64,000 nt of DNA from Hexactinellida sp. DTS-2022. Its lineage: Eukaryota > Porifera > Hexactinellida. How positions within the stretch are numbered: position 1 is the first letter of the stretch; every line of letters starts with the position of its first letter. Below are positions 55,598 through 64,000 of this stretch, piece by piece. The translations under genes were made by a program, and so were the position numbers. The notes below the pieces were generated by a model. The model did not search any database and was not told where the DNA came from. It saw only the letters and a program-made list of their open reading frames with translations. The DNA lies in NCBI GenBank assembly GCA_028753945.1, contig JAPNXP010000003.1:3968001-4032000 (forward strand), given 5' to 3'.

Positions 55598-56232
55598 GTG
55601 ATAATAATTATTTAAATATGAAATATTTATCAATATGATAGAAATAGAGTAAGGTTCTAGCCAAGTATTCTATTTTTATAAAGAACATTAATAAGTTGTA
55701 GCATCACATAAATAGCGTTTAGAGGACAAAAATGTGAATAACTCAATGGGAAGATATGGAAACCATAATGAAATTTTCTACACAATGACTTAAGACTACA
55801 TACAATAAATTACCAAAAAATGAAAGAGATCCGAAAATATACATTTTTGCTACGTCATGGTTCCGGTTCTACTTCCGGTATTGGTTTCAGTTCTAATTTT
55901 CACTAATAAAAACAACTGATAACTTAATATATCCATCTGATTTGAATTCTCCATATATAAAAACATAAGTATAGCAATTTTTAAAAGAATTGGATAATTA
56001 TATCAAAAGTTGTACGAGTTTGAAGTGAGATGGTGCTTCAACATTTTGAAAAATGTTTGGATAATCAACAAAAAAATGAAAATCTGTGACGTCATAAATC
56101 AAAAACCACTCAACCGATTAGTCTAAAATTTTGAGGAAAGTATAGACTTGCTTGTAGCTTGTTACACAGCAATTTACAGACAAATCGATTGATAGTGGTG
56201 AAATGACTGGTTGACTTGACATGGAATTCCCC

Positions 56233-56615
56233 AGTTACTATTTGACAAAATGAGCTACCATGACAGTCTCGATTCTAAAATTCCAAAGTTAATAGTTTAT
56301 TTACTGTCAAATGAGTTATTTAAACACTAAACACTATTAACCTTAAAAATTTAACGGATCATACAATCATTTTGCATTTAGCCTAAATAATAATAGTAAT
56401 AAATTTGGGATTCATTTACTCAGGGTGTGTACTTGGTGGGGATCATTATGATATAGTAACAATTGTTTCTCAAATTGGATGTTTGATAAAGAATTGTATG
56501 TGAAAATTTTAGGAGGCGTGAGCAGTGGTGTAGAAGATGGGGTGCGCAAGGGGGCAGAGCCCCCCTTGGTAAAATATAATAGACTCCTTTAATAATACAT
56601 GTTATTGGGAATTAG
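56233..56615. other. Spacer upstream of the candidate micro-exon gene
   Basis: AT-rich. A hAT-type end, CAGTGGTGTAGAAGATGGGG followed by a GGGGGC/GCCCCC hairpin, is at about 56524-56570; its partner was not found. Confidence 0.4.
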
Positions 56616-57149
56616 ATGCATAATGAAACTTTATCACGGGCTACAGTTCTTGGCCTCATGAAACAGTTGGTAGGTGTTTATAATAGTGAAATTTGGTTAA
56701 GAAATTATCTAAATTGTTAAACACAATTATTTTAGACTCAGATGCTGACAGAGGAAAATTTTCGGTAAGTATATTGTTTGCAAGCAGAGACTTTGGTTTA
56801 CTTACTGTCTGGTATAGAAACCTAGAACGAAGAGGGTCAATAAGCCCATCCCGGCGGCGGAATAATAATCAATTCCAGTGAGTATATTGTTTCAAGCAGA
56901 TACTTTGGTTTACTTAATTAATGAATTATTTAGTAACAATAAACGAAGCAGTCTCCTAGAGAGAAAAAGGGAGAAGGAAAGCCCGTGAGTTATTCTTTTG
57001 CAAGCTGAGAATTTGGTTTACTTAATGTCTGATATATAAACTTTATAAGCACAGAGCTCCGAATGGGCAAAAGGGAGAAATTCCTATTTTTATTTTATAT
57101 TCATCTACTAAAATTATATACTCGCCTTAACTGTAGACTGCCTAACTGA
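56616..57149 (+). CDS. Candidate spliced gene with tandem-duplicated micro-exons
   Basis: Proposed exons: 56616-56669 (ATG), 56736-56764, 56818-56877, 56934-56984 and 57050-57149 (TGA). Donors are GTAGGT, GTAAGT, GTGAGT and GTGAGT; acceptors are TTTTAG, TATAG, TTTAG and ATAAG. Intron lengths are 66, 53, 56 and 65 bp. Introns 2-4 are clearly related to each other (GTRAGT, TTGTTT-CAAGC, ACTTTGGTTTACTTA), whereas the exons are not, so the unit arose by tandem duplication. Exons 3 and 4 are 60 and 51 bp, multiples of three, so they can be added or skipped without frameshift. The joined frame is open (MHNETLSRATVLGLMKQL, then a Ser/Arg/Lys-rich basic middle with ERRGSISPSRRRNNNQF and ERKREKESP). 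An alternative last acceptor at 57054 gives a stop at 57128-57130. No family recognised. Splicing is inferred only from motifs. Confidence 0.4.
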
Positions 57150-57931
57150 TACACGTTGTAACAAGGAGAAAACAGGTCGATCAAATAATTCAAATTTCAA
57201 TAAATTCGGATTTAGACATGGTTTTGTACTCTCTATCGATTTCATTCAAAAAATCAAAAAATTTCAGAAATTGTTATGATGACGTAGCATAAAGGTGAAC
57301 TGCTCCACTTGCCTGCCACTTACTCTTGTAAATTCTAAATGTTATAATTTCACCGTAGAAATACCCGAAAGAAGACATTAGACTAAATAATATCTATTTA
57401 GTATATTTGGATTGACTAATACAGAGTTGTGATAGATATTACTCAAATATTTGTATTTTTTCGTAATCCATGGTTCATCAAAAACAAATTTGTCGATTTT
57501 TATAAAATGATGTAACTTTCGTTTAGTGAATCGGATTGGTTCAATTTTTGAGATCTGATAACTAATAAGTTAGTCGTCATTGTTCAAGTTTAGAAACAAA
57601 GGATTACTTACAAGTTAACGGCATTATATAAATTTAAAGAGAAAGTATGTGTCATTACTTTTTGTCGAAATCCTCTAGTAAATTTTTTCAAAAATTCTAG
57701 CATGTTGATATATTATTGTGCTCTTGTTGGATTTCAAATTAAAGAAAAAGCATATTTAGGTGCGATTGAAAACATTGAGTATTGACTCAGGTATAATATA
57801 TAATTGACATGTTTCGCGCTAAAAACTAACATAAATTTTTTTTGTCATTTCTTGGCTAGTATGGATTAGAACTATATTAACATTGTCTTAGTTCAATATC
57901 AACAGTCTGACATATTGATCAATTGTAGGTA
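57150..57931. other. AT-rich intergenic stretch
   Basis: Nothing recognisable; no coding frame. Confidence 0.4.
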
Positions 57932-58505
57932 TCTTTATATTAAAAGCGCAATTGTTGTGTGTTTGTTTGTGTGTTTGTGTGTTTGTTTGTTTGTCCAGAA
58001 TTAATAGGAAAGACTACGAGTCCGAGAAAGCTGAAAATTTGTATACAGGGGTAATTTTGTACTGCGACAACGATCTATTGGTTTTTGAAGAGAAATATTT
58101 ACATTTGAAGGTGACAAAATTTGTTAGCCAATTAAATTCGAGGGTTTGTTAGTATGGATTAGCAGATTCCATCAATTAGTATAAATAGATTGTGCATAAT
58201 AGAAATATTTTATGAGGCTCCAATTTGATTGATTGAAATAAATTCGTTTAACCAACCAATCATTTGTCTATTCTATTGCCTGTTTTTCTTTTAGTATCAT
58301 TTTGATTGGAGCTTTCTTATCGTGCAACTGAAATTTATTGAGCTACTAAAACTCATTATTAATGTGATTGCTTTTTGGGGAGGGAAAGGCCGCGAAGCGG
58401 CCGTTAATTGTATTGCGTAGTGCCTAACACGAACGAACAAAAGTCGCGAAGCGACTTTTGTGAGGGAGTGATCCGTCGCGAAGCGACCGAGACCGAAGGG
58501 CTCGT
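57932..58505 (+). mobile_element. Helitron-like element, same family as the 13.3-14.5 kb copies
   Basis: The 5' end is TCTTTATATTAAAAGCGCAA, then GTGTTTG repeats and the conserved mid-section. The 3' end has GGCCGCGAAGCGGCC, GTCGCGAAGCGAC hairpins and finishes CCGAAGGGCTCGT. The about 52-codon frame of the 13-kb copies is open here too (57997-58149), with several amino-acid changes. Confidence 0.65.
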
Positions 58506-58576
58506 TTAATTAATTTCTAATTCTGAGAAGCACTGACCTACGGGAAAACGTCATATAAAAATAACAAAATCCTTGA

Positions 58577-58821
58577 ATTGGTAAATTATTACCTGATCCT
58601 GACCAAGTTGATATATCTGATTCTAACAGTGTAAATTGTTCACCTTCTGATAGACATACTTTGTCGATGTCAAATGTCATTAAGCTGATATCTTCTTTAT
58701 CAGATATTTTTCGTTTTTTGGGAACATATTAACCGACTCAGTTGAAGAAGTTAGTTTTTCTGTCACTTCCTCAGATAGATTGATAAAACTACATAATGGT
58801 AGGTATATCTCTTTAATTTAG
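58577..58821 (+). other. Coding-like fragment with a frameshift
   Basis: The first part reads LPDPDQVDISDSNSVNCSP and continues to a stop at 58730-58732. A second frame reads LTDSVEEVSFSVTSSDRL up to TAG at 58819. Neither has an ATG near the start. It may be a decayed exon of a host or transposon gene. Confidence 0.2.
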
Positions 58822-58969
58822 AGCATATATGCGTAAATTAATTAACTACTTGCATTCCAAAGGAACTTATCAAAATGTGGTGAGCAAGCTTCACTAAATT
58901 ACATTCCAATCAACGTATTGGTTAACTATGTTTAATTATTAGGAAATACACTTAGATATAATATGGCTT

Positions 58970-59395
58970 ATCTCATAGCATTACTATGTAGTAAAAGTAT
59001 TACTATGTAGCTATAGCATTACTAATAGTATTACAGTGGAAGCCGCTTAATCGGGACGCCTCGGGAGTAGGCATTTAGTCCCGTTTATCCGGTTCTCCCG
59101 ATTAACCGATATGCATTGTACAATTTGATACGAATTAGTTTCCAAAGCCTCGTCCCGATTAACCGAATTTCCCGATTAACCGTCTCCCGATTAAGCGGCT
59201 TCCACTGTACTATGTAGCTATAGCATTACTAATAATATTACTATGTAGCTATAGCATTACTAATAGTATCACTATGTAGCTATAGCATTACTATGTAGTA
59301 ATTGTATTACTTATACTATTACTATGCTATAGCTACACATAGTAATACTACTACATAGTAATGCTATAGCTACATAGTAATACAGCGCATGTGCG
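58970..59395. repeat. Palindromic tandem array of TACTATGTAGCTATAGCAT
   Basis: Direct copies (with ATTACTAATAGTAT links) run to about 59330, then inverse copies (ATGCTATAGCTACATAGTA) run to about 59390. A MITE (59032-59209) interrupts the left half. Confidence 0.8.
59032..59209. mobile_element. pogo-type MITE in the tandem array
   Basis: TACAGTGGAAGCCGCTTAAT and ATTAAGCGGCTTCCACTGTA are exact inverses with TA at both sides. The interior repeats CCCGATTAACCG. 178 bp. Confidence 0.9.
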
Positions 59396-59619
59396 CCACT
59401 TGTAATGCAGCGCATGCGCTACTCATTTTTAAATAGCTCGTCATTTAGTTCCATATTCACATAACTGACTGTAACTCGGAATGTATATGAGCTAGAGAGT
59501 AAACTTTGTTTTAAATGATAGATAATAAAGAGAGTAAATAGAATACAAGCTAAGGAAGATAATTAGGCTTTTCAATTCCAGAAGAAGTTTAGCCTTAAAA
59601 GTAAATCAATATAATTATT

Positions 59620-59860
59620 ACAAGTTGAAAGTTGGAACAATAGAATTAGATTTAACAGTTTTACTAAAATTGAAGTGTGAGTAAACAGATAAATTTCAAC
59701 CCCCATTTATGGCACAAATTAAACCCATTATTAAAAATTTTCTTTTCCCCATTAGACGCAAAGTTTATGGTGAATCCAATGGTGAAATAAAAATTGGGGG
59801 TTTAGTAAAACATTTTTGATTTATGGGCCAGACAAATTTTGAAAGGTATTAAAAATGTGT
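59620..59860 (-). repeat. Dispersed repeat, copy 2 of 3
   Basis: Inverse of 8424-8680 with moderate divergence (for example TTTATGGTGAATCCAATGG and ATTTCAACCCCCATTTATGG). Confidence 0.6.
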
Positions 59861-60452
59861 CCAAAACGTCTTACCGTAAACTGGGGCGACTTTGTCCCAT
59901 TATTCCACGTTTATCAATGTATTTCTTTAAATAATATCTGGGAATATTTTATTTGTCAATTAATTTTATTGGTAGCACATAACATGTTCAAATAATGAGA
60001 TAGCTAAACTTTGGGGTACTTCTAACCAATCTATACTATATTAAAACACAAGGGTGTATGTGTGTATGTGTGTACATATATATATATTTGTTTGTATGTT
60101 CCGAGTTGATTGAAGAAAGTGGACGGTTTCCAAATGAGATTTTTGGCATATAGGGGTAACTTTTGGCACCCGCCAACAAGTTGAGGTTTCCACTCAAAAT
60201 TTCTCAAACCTCGACAAGTTATGACGTCATTGTCACATTTTGATAACCCTGAAAATTCACTTAACCGCACATAATTCCCGCCCTCTAAGAGATAAAAATT
60301 TGAAAATTTAATAGAACATGGACATTAATGATGCGGACACGTTGCTCACACCAGATTGCCAATATGCTTACTCATTATCGCATGATGACGTAATCACTAA
60401 ATTTTCACATTGTTAAATTTGACTATTTAGGCCTATTTACGCTGTATCTATA

Positions 60453-60715
60453 TACCGTATTTATTCGAATAGTAGCCCAGGCGATTATTGTTTTTTAGGC
60501 CATTTTCTGACCAATAGTTTTTGTGACTTTTCGAGAATATCACATGTTGATACAATTTATTTAGTATAATCGGTTGATAATCGTGTTGCGACTAATATTA
60601 TATGAAGAAATTTACTCCGGGTACCGGTAGTAAATTTGTATTTGCTAATTTGGGGGGCTATTATTGGAGGTAGGCGATTATTCAAATAGGGGCTACTATT
60701 CGAGTATATACGGTA
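60453..60715. mobile_element. MITE with TACCGTATTTATTCG ends, inside a Helitron end
   Basis: TATACCGTATTTATTCGAAT and the inverse ending ATACGGTATA; closely related to 53812-54075. Confidence 0.8.
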
Positions 60716-61343
60716 TATATAGTTGTTTGTCTGTGTGTGTGTGTATGTCCTCACATCTCCTCTGAGAGCTCTCAACAGATCTGAACCAAATTTTGTATGT
60801 CACTTAGGAGTTACCCCACCACCCTGAATAAGGAATTTTTAAGAGATATTTACATTCCTCGCGAAGTTAACTCAAAATATGTGATATTTTGGCACCTTCC
60901 CATACATTTCAATAGGAATTATCAAAAGTTCACAGTACTGCTAGAAAAAAATTTCAACGTGCAATCTAGGTTTTAGTGTATGAGGAATCCAAATATGATA
61001 TTTTAAAGTCAATAGAATGCATAATTTGCAATTTACCACATGCATATTTTCACACTTTTCGATTGTACCGACCTTGACCTATCAGATTGCAGAGTTTTCA
61101 CATTATTCTGACTCGAGTTTTATTGGTCTATAATTCAATGGGTCAATTGTGTATGAAAGAAAACAACAATTGAATGTCCCATGCTATAGCTGACATGATT
61201 TAACCAATAAAATTTCAGCTTGCATTGAGTTGTCAATAGTCTCATTCCTATGTTCCCGTAATATTAATACAACTGTTTACAATATTTTTAACATATTTCA
61301 CATTTCACATATTTCACATCCGTCATATTTCAAATCATAAAAA

Positions 61344-61505
61344 ATGCCACTCAAGAAACGTTCGCATGTGTCCAACGATTCCAAAACAAGATGCAATACA
61401 GCAGGAAAGCGACTAAAACGAGACAACGAATGCGAGGAGCAGAGACACCTGCGCCTCGAAAGAGATAGAACAGCTATTGCAGCTATTCGTAGCAACGAAT
61501 GCTAA
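61344..61505 (+). CDS. Short N-terminal remnant of a Helitron Rep/helicase protein
   Basis: A 53-codon frame from ATG (61344) to TAA (61503-61505): it begins MPLKKRSHVSNDSKTR and continues KRLKRDNECEEQRHLRLERD. The N-E-x-EEQR-x-LRLERDR pattern is characteristic of the repeated basic N-terminal region of animal Helitron helicases, where it recurs several times before the Rep domain. Here it stops after about one and a half repeats (next AIRSNEC-stop). The ATG follows AT-rich leader sequence (CACATATTTCACAT repeats). No Rep (HUH) or helicase motifs are seen before the 3' end, so the parent was internally deleted and this peptide is probably non-functional. Confidence 0.6.
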   Translation: MPLKKRSHVSNDSKTRCNTAGKRLKRDNECEEQRHLRLERDRTAIAAIRSNEC

Positions 61506-62151
61506 CTAACCCACTGGAATTCACTTTCTATATCTGATTCATCAGAGATCGTAATCCATGCCAGGACTAGGACACCATGACATAATACAGAGGCAAACAT
61601 AACAACATACTAACCAACTGGAATTCACAGCTTACAAATAATCTAACTATACAGGACAGATTAATTTTCCCTGCACAATTCTGGGTACTGTCAGGTCAGG
61701 AAGCACGTAAATTTCAAGTTTCATTTTTACAACACTCTAAGCCCCAATACTGACAAATGATACTTCGAATATACAGTTATCTTCTGTACTTCCCAAGTGG
61801 TAATACCACTAAAGAAGTCAGATATAACAAGTTCGTTGGAACATAATGATATTTTGCAGGAACCACCAAGAAGCCTTTTTGTGGCGGAGGGCGGCACTTC
61901 GGCTATAAGTAATACTATCAATAACATATGTAAATATGATTATTTACTCATTATAAGACATCCCGTGAATTTGAATACCGCGGCGAAGCGCGGGTACTCG
62001 GCCAGTAATCAATATTAGGAATTTATAAACCTCAGACGAACCTCGAAGCGGTTGGTGTGTGGTTGTGTTCTGTCGCGAAGCGACCTAGCAAGCGAAGCGC
62101 GCTAGTAAACTATAAAGCTCTGGCAAGGGCACCGTCTACGGAGAAATAACA

Positions 62152-62258
62152 AATTGCAGCCTGTGCCGACGCATGTTCCTTTGGTGGCACTATATTTTGT
62201 TGGTGGTTTATTGATAGTGCCTCCAATGGAACATGCTGTCGACACAGGCTGTAATTTT
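62152..62258. repeat. Long imperfect hairpin, pre-miRNA-like in shape
   Basis: AAATTGCAGCCTGTGCCGAC then GCATGTTCC and TGGCACTAT pair with ATAGTGCC, GGAACATGC and GTCGACACAGGCTGTAATTT, with small bulges and a loop of about 20 nt. A decayed copy is at 8801-8908. Confidence 0.6.
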
Positions 62259-62397
62259 GAGTTTTTTTCGCTTTGTCATCATCACTATGAAGGTGTTAAA
62301 CCATTTCAGAAAGGTGTTTCGGAAGGTAACAAGCCTTAGTGAGTTAAAAGTTTCGTTGTAGCTTACTTTATTTTAGAGATATTCAAGTTTCAGTAAA

Positions 62398-63239
62398 ACG
62401 AGCCCTTCGGTCTCGGTCGCTTTGCAACAGATCGGTGCTACGCACCTCAAGTTAACGGCCGCTGTGCGGCCTTACTCCTCACACTTTCTACCATGGAAAT
62501 GGTAGAAAGGGACGTTATGATTTTGAATTTTCATTAATTTGTTTACCTATTTGTGTAAACAACAACAACAACAACAAATACTCATATTATAATTTTATAA
62601 ATGCGAAATTCGTGTTCAGCACACTTTTTTACTTATAATACCCGTTGAAAGCTAACTTCTAGGTTGATTTTGAATTTTCATTAATTTGTTTACCTATTTT
62701 GTGTAAACAACAACAACAAATATTAATATGAGAAATTTTTAAACGCGAAATTCGTGTTCAGCACCTTGTTTACCTATAATATCCGTTGAAAGCTTACTTC
62801 TAGGTTGATTTTGAATTTTCATTAATTTGTTTACCTATTTTGTGTAAACAACAACAACAAATATTCATATTAGAAAATTTTAAACGCGAAAATCGTGTTC
62901 AGCATACTTGTTTACCTATAATACCCGGTGAAAGCTAACTTCTAGGTTGATTTTGAATTTTCATTAATTTGTTTACCGATTTTGTGTAAACAACAACAAC
63001 AAATATTCATATGAGAAATTTGTAAATTCGAAAATCGTGTTCAGCATACTTGTTTACCTATTATAACAATTGTTTAAATAATATAACATTTGGAAGTTAG
63101 TTTCTATCAAAATTATAAATGCGGTTTCTTATCCCCCATCACTTTAATACAATCCGGACAAACAAACAAACACACACACACACACCACACACACACACAC
63201 ACACACAAACAAACAACAATCGAGATTTAATAATATAGA
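62398..63239 (-). mobile_element. Helitron-like element with internal tandem repeats
   Basis: Same family and orientation as 15960-17350, with about four units of the 140-bp repeat and an (AC)n tract at about 63171-63208. The left boundary is ACGAGCCCTTCGG and the right is CGAGATTTAATAATATAGA. Confidence 0.65.
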
Positions 63240-64000
63240 TATAATCTGTGATGACTCAGCAATTTTTAAGCGCGTGTTGGGTGTTCACCCAACACCAACC
63301 AACCCATTCGGAATATAGAATTCACAAAATTGTAAAACACATTTTTTTGACGATGTCATCATCACCTCAAAGTGTCAAGATCCATTTGTAGAGGTGTTAT
63401 GGGGTATAAGGATCAATTGATAAATTGGAAGTTTGTTACTATCTTCTATAATATCTGAGATTTATGATATTTAATTAATTAGTATAAATAATTATTAATA
63501 TTATTTTAATATAACACCAATTTCAATGTCAACTTACAGTTATTAAGTTAAATTATTTTGTCATAAATAATAAATTAATTAATTTGGCTATAAAATTTCA
63601 ATTCCGCACACTCGATAACCCCTAATAAACAAATTGGAAGCATCTATATAAGTCATATACTGACTGAATTAATTATAATTAATTACGTCAGTATATTAAC
63701 AGTGCAATAATATTCTCGCAGAAGGAAATATAATCACATAATCTGTCGTTGTTATGAAATATATAATCTTAGTTTTCAATTAGAAAATAGGAGCCTACTC
63801 GATCTCACAAGTTGAACCAATATAATAATAACGAGTTGAAACAATGGAATTAGATTTAACACTTTTAATAGAATTGAAGTGTTAATAAACAAAGGAAATT
63901 TGCAACTCAATTGTGGCACAAACGAAGCCCAATTTGAAAATTTGTGCACTGTGAAAAGGTGTATAATTTAATTCTCTATCGAATGCAAATAAATTAAATA
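63240..64000. other. AT-rich stretch with dispersed repeat copy 3
   Basis: Copy 3 of the 8424/59620 family is at about 63790-63965 (AAGTTGAA, CAATGGAATTAGATTTAACA). A GTTGGGTG/CACCCAAC palindrome is near 63275-63289. No gene is seen. Confidence 0.45.

Larger units (their letters stand above)
52625..56232. mobile_element. Element with about 970-bp inverted arms
   Basis: The left arm (52625 to about 53595, starting GGGGAATTCCATGTCAAGTC) recurs in inverse at about 55250-56232 with few differences. AGTT flanks both outer ends (52621-52624 and 56233-56236), possibly a 4-bp duplication. Each arm contains the same hAT-like MITE with the same flanking duplication. The core of about 1.65 kb holds an exon-like frame and two MITEs. 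Superfamily unknown. Confidence 0.7.
60447..62006 (+). mobile_element. Inner Helitron with remnant coding capacity
   Basis: The 5' end TCTATATA is split by a MITE (60453-60715) and resumes as TATATAGTTGTTTGTCTGTG. The next 480 bp match 47854-48375. It then extends by about 800 bp of sequence absent from the short copy, including a small coding frame. The 3' end is ACCGCGGCGAAGCGCGGG plus TACTCGGCCAGT, where CCAGT is a one-base variant of CTAGT. Confidence 0.75.
60030..62106 (+). mobile_element. Helitron interrupted by another Helitron
   Basis: The 5' part (60030-60446, TCTATACTATATTAAAACAC then GAGTTGATTGAAGAAAGTGG) and the 3' part (62007-62106, ending GCGAAGCGCGCTAGT) are the two halves of the family represented whole at 17351-17792. 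The halves are separated exactly by the 60447-62006 Helitron. Confidence 0.7.

Noticed and set aside
1-64000. tRNA, rRNA or spliceosomal RNA genes
   Set aside because: I looked for tRNA A/B-box pairs and conserved snRNA cores by eye and found none convincing; a covariance-model scan would be needed to exclude them.

Overview
The window looks like a piece of an AT-rich invertebrate animal genome. Two genes match conserved animal families well: the N-terminal part of centlein (CNTLN, a centriole linker protein) and a complete, intronless PDCD10/CCM3. A third is probably an F-box protein. The mobile DNA (hAT, Mutator-like, pogo/mariner-type and Helitron elements) is also typical of a repeat-rich invertebrate. 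I cannot name the phylum. There are no bacterial signatures.

Layout. 1-4.1 kb is mobile DNA (hAT and pogo-type elements). 4.43-5.72 kb holds a large centlein exon on the minus strand, ending at a clear splice donor; its later exons are not visible. 5.8-10.9 kb holds large palindromes, a foldback element and a frameshifted Mutator-like transposase remnant. 13.3-17.8 kb is a head-to-tail and tail-to-tail array of six Helitron-like elements, several with about 140-bp internal tandem repeats. 18-27.9 kb is gene-poor apart from a single-exon orphan gene (23.85-24.33 kb) predicted to be N-myristoylated. 27.90-33.21 kb is one Mutator-like transposon with a 9-bp target duplication and two near-identical, inverted FLYWCH/MULE transposase genes. 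36.8-40.3 kb is a small host gene cluster on the minus strand: the F-box-like gene and PDCD10, both intronless and GC-rich. 40.5-43.4 kb is a stack of hAT elements nested three deep. 44.3-48.4 kb has more hAT and Helitron elements and a possible terminal exon. 48.45-51.15 kb is a decayed DDE transposon carrying an OTU cysteine-protease domain. 51.2-51.9 kb is a 24-bp minisatellite. 52.1-52.3 kb is a possible SOCS-box terminal exon. 52.6-56.2 kb is an element with about 970-bp inverted arms. 56.6-57.15 kb is a candidate small gene whose micro-exons are separated by 53-66 bp introns that are tandem duplicates of one another. 57.9-63.3 kb is mostly Helitrons, including one inserted inside another that still carries the start of a Rep/helicase-like reading frame.

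Most insertions can be placed to the base because their target-site duplications survive: about ten are 8 bp (hAT), two are 9 bp (Mutator-like) and several are TA (pogo/mariner type). Shared duplications also give the order of events in several nests. The host genes occupy only a few percent of the window and do not form a pathway. Several reading frames here start at TTG or GTG rather than ATG; for the host genes I moved the start to the first in-frame ATG or to a likely splice acceptor.
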